Of a stretch of DNA of 64,000 nucleotides, positions 42,803-50,203 are shown piece after piece; positions within the stretch are counted from its first letter, which is position 1, and every line of letters starts with the position of its first letter. The position numbers were made by a program, and so were the translations under genes. This stretch comes from UBA4656 sp002405525 (GTDB lineage Bacteria > Pseudomonadota > Gammaproteobacteria > Xanthomonadales > Ahniellaceae), in NCBI GenBank assembly GCA_036723735.1, contig DAIMGT010000010.1, positions 19,700-83,699 on the forward strand. Direction: 5' to 3'. The notes beneath the pieces were generated by a model. That model was not told the DNA's origin, made no database searches, and saw nothing but the letters and a program-made list of their open reading frames with translations.

Positions 42803-43645
42803 TCAGTGGTATTCCTCGCCCCCGGAGACGTTCATCGACTCCCCGGTGACGTACTGTGCCTGCGCCGAACACAGCCAGGCGCAGGCGCTGGCCGTGTCCT
42901 CCGGCAGGCCCGCGCGACCGAGTGGAATGCGGCCCTTCATCGCCGCGAGGTACTGCTCCATCGTCATTCCGAGCGCCTTGGAGAAATACTCGTTCTGCCA
43001 GGCCCCGAGTCCGGTGGTGACGTGGTTGGGGCAGATCGCATTGCAGGTGATCCCGTGGCGGCCGAGTTCGATCGCGGTCACGCGGGTGAGGCCCACCAAG
43101 CCATGTTTGGATGAACAGTAGGCACTGGCGAAAGGGAAGCCCGACTTCGCCGCCTGTGAGGCGATGTTCACGATGCGCCCGCCGCGACCCTGGCGCACCA
43201 TCTGCTCGGCCGCGTACTTGGTGGCGATGAAGGCGCCGCGCAGGTTAACCCCGAGCACCGCGTCCCACTCGGCGAGTGTCATCTCGAGGATCGGCTTCAT
43301 CAGGTAACCGATGCCGGCGTTGTTGACCAGGATGTCGAGGCTGCCGTAGCGCTCGACCGTGGCGGCGACCACCGCCCGGACCTGGTCTTCCTCCAGGACG
43401 TCGAGCGCCATCGCGCTGCATTCGCCGCCATCGGCGCGGATCGAACCCGCGACCTTGGACATCTCCTCGTCGGTGCCGACCGCGGTGACCGGCATCTCCG
43501 GCCCGCGCGAGCGGCCGATGTCGGTGATCACCACCCTGCAGCCTTCCGCTGCGAGGCGCCGCGCCATCGCTTCACCGAGGCCCTTGGCGCGACCGGCACC
43601 GGTGATGAGGGCGACTTTACCGTGGAGGTCGGGGTAGGTGGGCAT
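42803..43645 (-). CDS. Short-chain dehydrogenase/reductase
   Basis: The 280-residue NAD(P)-dependent oxidoreductase has the cofactor motif ALITGAGRAKGLGEAMARRL (TGxxxGxG with a three-residue insertion), NNAGIGYLM, the catalytic Ser in NIASQAAKSG, and YCSSKHG (Tyr-x3-Lys). The late ESMNVSGGEEYH resembles sugar/hydroxyacid dehydrogenases. It lies between PuuE-type hydrolase 1 and the HapK-like gene. The substrate is unknown. Confidence 0.9.
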   Translation of the reverse strand: MPTYPDLHGKVALITGAGRAKGLGEAMARRLAAEGCRVVITDIGRSRGPEMPVTAVGTDEEMSKVAGSIRADGGECSAMALDVLEEDQVRAVVAATVERYGSLDILVNNAGIGYLMKPILEMTLAEWDAVLGVNLRGAFIATKYAAEQMVRQGRGGRIVNIASQAAKSGFPFASAYCSSKHGLVGLTRVTAIELGRHGITCNAICPNHVTTGLGAWQNEYFSKALGMTMEQYLAAMKGRIPLGRAGLPEDTASACAWLCSAQAQYVTGESMNVSGGEEYH

Positions 43646-43702
43646 GGTGGGTGCCTGGGGATGTTCAGTGCTTGGGGTTGGTGAGCGGATGGCTGTAGAG
43701 CA

Positions 43703-43840
43703 GCGAATGGCGAATGGCGAATGGGCCAAGTGTGAGGACTGAGGAAGGTTAGCGAGCTCTCCGGTGGAGCGCCGATGGGCACGCTTCCCCGCGAGCCGGA
43801 CGCTTCCTATTCGCCATTCGCCATTCGCCATTCGCCGCTC
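43703..43840. repeat. Inverted heptamer-repeat element B
   Basis: Three copies of GCGAATG (43703-43723) face four near-copies of its complement (about 43808-43836) across an 85-base core. A decayed extra unit follows at 43847-43858. The element fills the gap between the SDR start and the HapK-like stop. Confidence 0.85.
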
Positions 43841-43869
43841 TTCGCGCCATTCGCGGCTCCCGCCGCGTG

Positions 43870-44178
43870 TCACAGCGCATCGGTCAAGATGAACATCGGG
43901 TTGTCCGCGAACTGGCCGAACTCCGCCGCGCCCTGCTGGATCGCGGGCGAGGACACGTCGCGGCCGAAGGCCTCCATGTCCTTGATGCGGATCAGCTCGA
44001 TGTACTCGTAGGCAGGCTTGCCCTCGCCGATCAGCAGGCCGGCGGCCTTGAGCACCTCGAAGCGATCCACCGAGGCCAGCGCATTGACCGTCGGCAGGTC
44101 GCGCTCGCGCGCCCAGCGCTCGTAGTCCTCGCGGCTGGCGCCAGGCTTGAGGTTGAACAGCACGACGACGGTCTTCAT
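43870..44178 (-). CDS. HapK/REDY-like small protein
   Basis: The 102-residue protein begins MKTVVVLFNLKPGASREDYE, with the REDY motif that names the HapK family. It is expected to form a dimeric alpha/beta barrel like EthD or DUF1330 proteins. HapK was described next to a prodigiosin-type tripyrrole pigment cluster in Hahella; its function is unclear. It is the first gene of the long minus-strand run, and a perfect 22-base palindrome lies 26 bases upstream of its start. Confidence 0.7.
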   Translation of the reverse strand: MKTVVVLFNLKPGASREDYERWARERDLPTVNALASVDRFEVLKAAGLLIGEGKPAYEYIELIRIKDMEAFGRDVSSPAIQQGAAEFGQFADNPMFILTDAL

Positions 44179-44204
44179 GGTTTCCCTCCGCTGCCCTGCA
44201 TGGC

Positions 44205-44226
44205 AGAATTTGTCCGGACAAATTCT
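44205..44226. promoter_or_regulatory. Perfect 22-base palindrome between divergent genes
   Basis: AGAATTTGTCC is followed directly by its exact reverse complement GGACAAATTCT. It lies in the 112-base region between the HapK-like (minus) and YCII (plus) genes and is locally AT-rich. A dimeric repressor of TetR, MarR or GntR type could bind it. The site differs from the GTTATA motif of the other two divergent regions. Confidence 0.6.
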
Positions 44227-44290
44227 AGGCCCGCCGGGGCGGCCGGGTCAAACCCCGGGCCGCGGCGGGCCGCCCACCCGAGGATGCCCC

Positions 44291-44647
44291 ATGGCCGCCG
44301 CCCGCGCACCCGCCGAAACCCGCCCGCGCGAAACCGTGTTCCTGCTGGTCTGCCACGACGCGCCCGGATCGGCGGCCCCGCGCGAGGCGCACATGCATGG
44401 GCATCTCGCCTTCATCGAGCGCCACGTCGACCGCATCCTGGTCGCGGGCCCCGCGCTGGATGCCGCGAACGCCATCGATGCCAGCGTGTTCGTGGTGCGC
44501 GCCGCCGACGAAGCCGACGCGCGGGCGTTGATCGAAGGGGATCCCTACTTCCAGAATGGCGTGTGGGCGCGGATCGAGGCGCGCCGCTTCCGCGCCGTCT
44601 GCGGCAGTGCGATGGGCGGCATCACCTGGGCGCCGGTCGGCCCCTGA
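44291..44647 (+). CDS. YCII-family protein
   Basis: The 118-residue protein has the YCII core FLLVCHDAPGSAAPREAHMH followed by GHLAFIERHVDRILVAGP and a C-terminal DPYFQNGVWARIEARRF. YCII proteins share a dimeric alpha/beta barrel with a conserved His-Asp pair, and some are pathway dehalogenases or isomerases. It begins a plus-strand run and is followed 16 bases later by the isochorismatase-type gene. Confidence 0.75.
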   Translation: MAAARAPAETRPRETVFLLVCHDAPGSAAPREAHMHGHLAFIERHVDRILVAGPALDAANAIDASVFVVRAADEADARALIEGDPYFQNGVWARIEARRFRAVCGSAMGGITWAPVGP

Positions 44648-44663
44648 ACCCGGAGACACGCGC

Positions 44664-45335
44664 ATGCCCGTGATGGAAACCTCGGACCTGACGCCGCGCC
44701 AGTACTGGGCGCAGGTCAAGGCCAACCCGAACCGCGCCAAGTTCGGCTTCGGCCAGCGGCCGGCGATCATCAATATCGACCTGCAGCGCGCCTACACCGA
44801 CCTCGCCGCCTTCAAGACGGCCTACCAGACCGACCCGCGGCAGATCGAATACGTCAACGCGCTGTCGGCGCTGCTGCGCGCGAAGGGCCTGCCGGTGGTG
44901 TGGACCTACGTCGCCTACCTCGAGTCCGGCGAGGACGCGGGCGTGTGGGGCACGCGAACCAATACGCCGGACTCGCTGCAGAACATCAAGCACGGCTCCG
45001 AGCGCGCCGAACTCGACCCGCGCTGCGCGGTCGCGCCGTCGGACATCGTGATGCTCAAGCGCATGGCGAGCCCGTTCTTCGAGACCCACCTGTGGTCGCT
45101 GCTGACCTTCCACCGCATCGACACCGTGATCATCACCGGCGGCTCGACCTCGGGCTGCGTGCGTGCCTGCGCGGTGGATTCGCTCTCGCGCGGCTTCCGC
45201 ACCGTGGTGGTCGAGGAATGCGTGGCCGACAAGCACGAGATCCCGCATTTCGCCAACCTGTGCGACATCATGTTGAAGTATGCGGATGTCGAGGGGTTCG
45301 GTGTGGTGCGGGGGTATCTGGAGGCATTGCGATGA
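44664..45335 (+). CDS. Isochorismatase-family cysteine hydrolase
   Basis: The 223-residue protein carries the Asp-Lys-Cys triad of the family: Asp39 in INIDLQRAY, Lys132 in MLKRMASPF and Cys165 in STSGCVRACAVDS. Members hydrolyse N-carbamoyl amides, maleamate or nicotinamide. Next to PuuE-type hydrolases, a half-amide or carbamoyl amide made by ring opening is a likely substrate. A GCGAATG element follows eight bases after its stop. Confidence 0.9.
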   Translation: MPVMETSDLTPRQYWAQVKANPNRAKFGFGQRPAIINIDLQRAYTDLAAFKTAYQTDPRQIEYVNALSALLRAKGLPVVWTYVAYLESGEDAGVWGTRTNTPDSLQNIKHGSERAELDPRCAVAPSDIVMLKRMASPFFETHLWSLLTFHRIDTVIITGGSTSGCVRACAVDSLSRGFRTVVVEECVADKHEIPHFANLCDIMLKYADVEGFGVVRGYLEALR

Positions 45336-45343
45336 CGAAATCG

Positions 45344-45441
45344 GCGAATGGCGAATGGCGAATGGCGAATGGGAAGAGCGAAAACCCAAAAGCCCGCGGC
45401 GTTCCGCTCGCCATTCGCCATTCGCCATTCGCCATTCGCCG
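45344..45441. repeat. Inverted heptamer-repeat element C
   Basis: Four copies of GCGAATG (45344-45371) face four copies of CATTCGC (about 45412-45439) across a 40-base core. It lies between the isochorismatase-type gene and PuuE-type hydrolase 2. Confidence 0.85.
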
Positions 45442-45474
45442 GTCTTGCACCACGACGCGATCCGGGCGCGCCGC

Positions 45475-46386
45475 ATGAAGCCCGATCCCGGCCTCTACGA
45501 CTACCTGCCCTGGGACGCGCGTCCGCGCATCGAATGGCCCGGCGGCGCGCGCGTGGCGCTGTGGATCGCGCCCAACATCGAGTTCTACGAGGTCGACCCG
45601 CCGCCGAATCCGCAGCGCAAGCCCTGGCCGCGGCCGCTGCCGGACGTGCTGGGCTATTCGACCCGCGACTGGGGCAACCGCGTCGGCCACCAGCGCATGA
45701 TGCGCGTGCTCGATCGCTTCGGCCTGCGCGGCTCGGTGTCGCTGTCGACCGCCATGTGCGTGCACCACCCGGAAGTCATCGCGATGGCGGCCGAGCGGAA
45801 CTGGGAGTTCTTCAGCCACGGCATCTACAACACGCGCTACACCTACGGCCTCGACGAGGCCCAGGAGCGCGCGATGATCGAGGAGTCGATCGCCGCCATC
45901 CGCGAACACACGGGCCAGCACTGCGACGGCTACCTCGCGCCGGCGCTGTCGCACAGCGAGCACACGATCGATCTGTTCGCCGAGGCCGGCGGCACCTACA
46001 CCTGCGATCTGTTCCACGACGACCAGCCCACGCCGGTGCGCACCCGCAGCGGCCGGCGCTTCGTGTCGGTGCCGTATTCGCTGGAACTGAACGACACCAT
46101 CGTGTACGTGGTCAATCGGATCGAGCCGCGGCGCTACGGGCAGATGATCAAGGACGCCTTCGACCGGTTGTACGCGGAAGGCGAGCGCAGCGGGACCGTG
46201 CTCTGCGTGCCCCTGCACGCCTACCAGGTCAGCCACCCGCACCGCCTGCGCGCTTTCGAGGACGCGCTCGACCACATCTGTTCGCACGACCGCGTCTGGA
46301 AGGCGACGGGGCGCGAGATCGCGAGGCACTTCCTCGACCACCATTACGACGCGTTCGCCGCGGCGGCGCAGCGGGAGGCGGCATGA
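45475..46386 (+). CDS. PuuE-type polysaccharide-deacetylase-fold hydrolase 2
   Basis: The 303-residue protein contains ALWIAPNIEFYEVDPPPNPQ, STRDWGNRVGHQRMMRVLDR and EFFSHGIYNTRYTYGL, typical of the PuuE branch, with the NodB-fold metal-site region around SHGIYNTR. It is about 25-30% similar by eye to paralogue 3, which follows directly. The ATG at 45475 was chosen because upstream codons are repeat-derived. Confidence 0.85.
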   Translation: MKPDPGLYDYLPWDARPRIEWPGGARVALWIAPNIEFYEVDPPPNPQRKPWPRPLPDVLGYSTRDWGNRVGHQRMMRVLDRFGLRGSVSLSTAMCVHHPEVIAMAAERNWEFFSHGIYNTRYTYGLDEAQERAMIEESIAAIREHTGQHCDGYLAPALSHSEHTIDLFAEAGGTYTCDLFHDDQPTPVRTRSGRRFVSVPYSLELNDTIVYVVNRIEPRRYGQMIKDAFDRLYAEGERSGTVLCVPLHAYQVSHPHRLRAFEDALDHICSHDRVWKATGREIARHFLDHHYDAFAAAAQREAA

Positions 46387-46424
46387 GCCGCGCGATCGCC
46401 AGGCCGTACTGTGGGAGCCGCCCG

Positions 46425-47351
46425 ATGAGCCTCGACCCGAAGTTCCTGCAGTACCCGCAACGCCGCCACGGCATGGACCACGACCGCTACGCGTGGTCGA
46501 TGCTGGAGACGCGTGCCCCGATCGCCTGGCCGGACGGCCGGCCGCTGGCGCTGTGGATCAACGTCTGCCTCGAACATTTCCCGCTGGATGCGAAGGGAGA
46601 AGGCTTCAAGGCGCACGGGTCGATGACCATGCCCTATCCAGACCTGCGCCACTACACCCTGCGCGACTACGGCAACCGCGTCGGCGTGCATCGCGTGCTG
46701 CAGGCGCTGGCCGACCATGGCCTGCAGGCGAGCTTCGCGGTGAACGGCGAGGTCGCCGTGCGCTATCCGTCGCTGCTGCGGCGGATCGCCGCCAACGGCG
46801 CCGAGATCATCGGCCACGGCTGGAACATGGACCACGTCCACTTCGGCGGACTTGACCCGGCGCGCGAGCGCCGCTGGATCGCCGACACGCTCGCCGCGCT
46901 GTCGCCCTATGCGCCCGGCGGCATCCGCGGCTGGCTGTCGCCCGCGCGCTCGCAGTCCCCGCACACGCCGGAACTGCTGCGCGAGACGGGCCTGCACTGG
47001 TGCAGCGACTGGGTCAACGACGAGCTGCCCTACCGCTTCGAGACCGCCCACGGCCCGCTGGCCACGCTGCCGCTGCCGGTGGAACTGGAGGACCGCTTCG
47101 TGATCGGCGAGAACCTGCACGCCGAATCCGAATGGGCCGACCAGTGCATCGATGCGGCGGATTTCCTGCACGACGAGGCGCGCGCGCTCGGCGCCGGAAG
47201 ACTGCTGGCGCTGAACCTGCACCCCTGGGTGATCGGCCAGCCGCATCGCATCAAGCACCTCGAACGCGTGCTGGCGCATCTCGCAGCGCGGCGCGAGTCG
47301 TTGTGGAACGCGATGCCCTCGGCCCTCGTCGCCCACGCGCAACCCCTGTAG
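46425..47351 (+). CDS. PuuE-type polysaccharide-deacetylase-fold hydrolase 3
   Basis: The 308-residue protein has MDHDRYAWSMLETRAPIAWP, LRDYGNRVGVHRVLQALADH, IIGHGWNMDHVHFG and LLALNLHPWVIGQPHRIKHL. The metal-site His residues of the NodB fold are in GHGWNMDH and NLHPW. An upstream ATG at 46383, overlapping the previous stop and preceded by GGGAGG, would add 14 residues and is possible. With hydrolases 1 and 2 it makes a set of three, suggesting several ring substrates or a heteromeric enzyme. Confidence 0.85.
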   Translation: MSLDPKFLQYPQRRHGMDHDRYAWSMLETRAPIAWPDGRPLALWINVCLEHFPLDAKGEGFKAHGSMTMPYPDLRHYTLRDYGNRVGVHRVLQALADHGLQASFAVNGEVAVRYPSLLRRIAANGAEIIGHGWNMDHVHFGGLDPARERRWIADTLAALSPYAPGGIRGWLSPARSQSPHTPELLRETGLHWCSDWVNDELPYRFETAHGPLATLPLPVELEDRFVIGENLHAESEWADQCIDAADFLHDEARALGAGRLLALNLHPWVIGQPHRIKHLERVLAHLAARRESLWNAMPSALVAHAQPL

Positions 47352-47353
47352 GA

Positions 47354-47426
47354 GCGAGCAACGCTCGCGACCGCAGCCTTCGATGGTGCGGCTTGTGTGG
47401 AGGTGCCGGTCGCGAGCGTTGCTCGC
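47354..47426. repeat. Intergenic inverted repeat G
   Basis: GCGAGCAACGCTCGCGACCG (47354-47373) pairs perfectly with 47407-47426 across a 33-base spacer. A related single arm with GGTCGCGAGC occurs at about 36172-36190. Such GGTCGCGAGC...CTCGC repeats are common dispersed elements in Xanthomonadales genomes, as far as I recall. Confidence 0.8.
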
Positions 47427-47486
47427 TACCACAAACGCGCGGCGGGCGGGCTAGAATTGGACACTCACCTCGAACGGAGCGCGCCC

Positions 47487-47732
47487 ATGGAGTCCTGGAT
47501 CGGTTGGATCATCGTCGGTGGCATCGCCGGCTGGCTCGCCGGCAATCTGATGAAGGGCGGCGGCTTCGGCGTGATCGTCAACGTGCTGCTCGGCATCGTC
47601 GGCTCGGTGATCGGGGGCTGGCTGTTCGGGCTGCTCGGCATCACGGTCGTCAGCGGCTTCATCGGCTCGCTGGCCAGCGCCACGGTCGGCGCGATCGTGC
47701 TGCTGGCGATCGTGGGCTTGTTCAAGAAGTAG
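47487..47732 (+). CDS. GlsB/YeaQ/YmgE family small membrane protein
   Basis: The 81-residue protein has three hydrophobic segments with the family phrases WIIVGGIAGWLAGNLMKGGG and NVLLGIVGSVIGGWLFGLLG. These stress-associated membrane proteins (transglycosylase-associated family) have no proven enzymatic role. Inverted repeats lie on both sides, and it is probably unrelated to the catabolic genes. Confidence 0.88.
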   Translation: MESWIGWIIVGGIAGWLAGNLMKGGGFGVIVNVLLGIVGSVIGGWLFGLLGITVVSGFIGSLASATVGAIVLLAIVGLFKK

Positions 47733-47759
47733 CGCCCCCGGTGATCGGGATTGGCGGTG

Positions 47760-47825
47760 CCGAGTGAACTCGGCGCTACAGGAGCGTGCGTTGGCGCCGG
47801 CTGTTGTAGCGCCGGGTTCACTCGG
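47760..47825. repeat. Intergenic inverted repeat H
   Basis: CCGAGTGAACTCGGCGCTAC plus A (47760-47780) pairs with 47805-47825 at 20 of 21 positions across a 24-base loop. It sits between the GlsB-like gene and a convergent hypothetical gene and could act as a bidirectional terminator. Confidence 0.75.
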
Positions 47826-47854
47826 TGGCGAGCACCCCGGTCGAAGCGCGACCC

Positions 47855-48568
47855 TCAGCGTTCGAGTTCGACCAGCTCGTACCAGGTCAGCATCGGCGCA
47901 TCGACGCCGCCCTGCACCAGCAGCGCGTCCTCGTCGTCGGTGATCCACACCTCGTAGGCGGGATGTTCGGTGGTGAAGCCGCTGTGTCCGGGGTCGAGGT
48001 AGCGGAAGCGACGCGTGCGGAAGGTGCCGGCGGCGACCGTGATCGTCTCGGTGCCGAGGTACTCGGCGTCGATGTTGACGAAGGCCGCCAGCGGTGGCGT
48101 CGCGCCGCGCAGGTCGGGCGAGGGCAGGGCCATGTGGAAGCTGCGGCGCTTCGTCGTCGTCCAGTCAAAGCCGGCGAGGTACCAGGCATCCGCCACCACC
48201 GGATGCGTGCCGAAGCCGTCGATCGGCCGCGCCAAGGGCAGGCGCTGCGACACGCGCCCCATCGTCGGACTGTGCGACTCGCATTCGACCAGCGTCTCGG
48301 CGAAGCGGAACCAGCCGCTGCCGCAGTAGCGGTCGCCGACCGTGAGCCGCACGTGGCAGTCCATCGGGCGGCGATGTTCGTCGACCGAATAGATCACGTC
48401 GCGCAGCACGGTCGGCGCGGGCTCCTCGATCTCGCAGTGCGCGCGCAGGGTGATCTTGCCGTCCGTGTGGCGGGTGAAGTGGAAGCGCTCGTCGCCGCGC
48501 ACCTGGCCGAGGCGGTCCGGCTTGCGCGAGGTGTAGCGGATGCGGCCGCGGATGGAGCGGTGATTCAT
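47855..48568 (-). CDS. Conserved-looking hypothetical protein, 237 aa
   Basis: I do not recognise a family with certainty. The protein has no signal peptide and is mostly beta-rich: RYTSRKPDRLGQVRGDERFH, YSVDEHRRPMDCHVRLTVGD and TITVAAGTFRTRRFRYLDPG. This layout resembles DUF3108-like lipocalin-type folds. It ends convergent with GlsB and lies downstream of the aldehyde dehydrogenase on the same strand, separated by element D. Confidence 0.65.
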   Translation of the reverse strand: MNHRSIRGRIRYTSRKPDRLGQVRGDERFHFTRHTDGKITLRAHCEIEEPAPTVLRDVIYSVDEHRRPMDCHVRLTVGDRYCGSGWFRFAETLVECESHSPTMGRVSQRLPLARPIDGFGTHPVVADAWYLAGFDWTTTKRRSFHMALPSPDLRGATPPLAAFVNIDAEYLGTETITVAAGTFRTRRFRYLDPGHSGFTTEHPAYEVWITDDEDALLVQGGVDAPMLTWYELVELER

Positions 48569-48602
48569 GTCTTGGGCTCCGATGTCTGCTCACAAATGGC
48601 CA

Positions 48603-48778
48603 GCGAATGGCGAATGGCGAATGGCAAGCGGCCGGCTGATATCGCGACAGATTGTTCCGGGCTTCGTTTGGGGTGTCCACGCACTCGCGGTGGAAGCCTG
48701 GTGCACCACAGTCTCCGCACCTAACCCATTCGCCATTCGCCATTCGCCATTCGCCGCTCTACAGCCATTCGCCGCTCC
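48603..48778. repeat. Inverted heptamer-repeat element D
   Basis: Three copies of GCGAATG (48603-48623) face four copies of CATTCGC (about 48726-48753), with one further degenerate unit before the aldehyde dehydrogenase stop at 48779. The core is about 100 bases, longer than in A and C, and holds no gene that I can support. Confidence 0.85.
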
Positions 48779-50203
48779 TCAACCGTTCGCCGTCGGAAAC
48801 CACCAGGGCGAGTCGCCCCCGGTGTTCACCAGCAGCGCCTGCGGACGCAGGAAGCGGCGGATGGAGGCCGCGCCCATGCGCGAGCCGCCGAGGCCGGACT
48901 GCTTGAAGCTCTGCTTTTCGCCGGTGTGGATCACGGCGGTGAGCGAGGCGTCATTGACGCTGATCGCGCCGGCGTGCAGGCGGCGCGCGATGCGTTCGGC
49001 GCGGCCGAGGTCGCGGGTGAACACCGCCGCCGACAGGCCGTAGATCGAATCGTTGGCGCGCGCGATGGCATCGGCCTCGTCGTTGACCGCCATCACCGGC
49101 AGGATGGTGGCGAAGGTTTCTTCGGCCACCACCTTCATCTCCGGCGTGACGTCGACCAGCACGGTGGGCGGGCACCACGCGCCGCCGTCGAGGTCGAGCA
49201 CCTCGCCGCCAGTCAGCGCGCGCGCGCCGCGCGCCTGCGCATCGGCGAGGTGTTCGCGCACGATGGCGACCTGGGCCGCGCTGATGATCGGGCCGATCTG
49301 TCCGTCGCGCGGCGTCGGATGCGCGAGCTTGAGCGCCTTCGCTTCCTCGACCAGCGCCGCGACGAAATCCGTGTACGCCGCGCGTTCGACGTAGACGCGT
49401 TCGATCGACATGCAGGACTGGCCGCCGTTCACGAAGCCGGCCCAGGCGATGGCGCGCGCGGCGCGCGGCAGGTCGGCGTCGGCGCACACGATCGCCGGGT
49501 CCTTGCCGCCGAGTTCGAGGAAGCAGGGGATGAAGCGGCGCATGCAGGCCTCGCCGACGCGCCGGCCGGTGCGCACGCTGCCGGTGAAGCAGACCAGGTC
49601 CACGGACTCGACCACCGCCGCACCGGTGTCCCCGGGCCCGATCGCGATGCCGAGCACCGCCGCCAGTTGCGGCACCTCGGCCAGTGCTTCGCACAGCGGC
49701 GCGACGAAGCGCGGCGTGACTTCGCTGGGCTTGACCAGGACGGCGCTGCCCGCGGCCAGCGCCGGCACGGCGTCGATCAGGGCCAGCAGCAGCGGGAAAT
49801 TCCAGGGGCTGATCACGCCGACCAGGGCATGCGGCACCAGCGCCTGCCGCACCTCGACGTGCGGCGGACCGGCCGGGCGCGCGCCCGGTTCGCGCAGCAG
49901 GGCGGGGGCTTCCGCGGCCCAGCGGCGCAGCCCGCCGAGCGCGCCGTCGACCTCCATCACGGACTCGTGCCAGCGGCCGGTGTCGCGGCACAGGGCCTCG
50001 ATCAGCGCATCGCGGCGGCGCGCGAGCGCATCGGCGAACGCCGCCAGCGCGTTGCCGCGCACGCCCGGTGGACTCGATGCCCAGGCGGGCTGCGCGGCGC
50101 GCAGCCGCGCGGCCAGCGCCGCGATTTCGGCCGCGCCGTCGACCGGCAGCGTGCCGTCGGGCCGGCCGGTGCGCGGATCGCGCAGGGCGAGCATCCCGCT
50201 CAT
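48779..50203 (-). CDS. Aldehyde dehydrogenase
   Basis: The 474-residue NAD(P)-dependent enzyme oxidises an aldehyde to an acid. It has VGVISPWNFPLLLALIDAVP and VLVKPSEVTP (cofactor), Glu230 in FLELGGKDP as base and Cys264 in NGGQSCMSIERVYVE as nucleophile. The C-terminal KQSGLGGSRMGAASIRRFL is typical of this branch. It overlaps the nitrilase-fold gene 2 by four bases. Confidence 0.93.
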   Translation of the reverse strand: MSGMLALRDPRTGRPDGTLPVDGAAEIAALAARLRAAQPAWASSPPGVRGNALAAFADALARRRDALIEALCRDTGRWHESVMEVDGALGGLRRWAAEAPALLREPGARPAGPPHVEVRQALVPHALVGVISPWNFPLLLALIDAVPALAAGSAVLVKPSEVTPRFVAPLCEALAEVPQLAAVLGIAIGPGDTGAAVVESVDLVCFTGSVRTGRRVGEACMRRFIPCFLELGGKDPAIVCADADLPRAARAIAWAGFVNGGQSCMSIERVYVERAAYTDFVAALVEEAKALKLAHPTPRDGQIGPIISAAQVAIVREHLADAQARGARALTGGEVLDLDGGAWCPPTVLVDVTPEMKVVAEETFATILPVMAVNDEADAIARANDSIYGLSAAVFTRDLGRAERIARRLHAGAISVNDASLTAVIHTGEKQSFKQSGLGGSRMGAASIRRFLRPQALLVNTGGDSPWWFPTANG

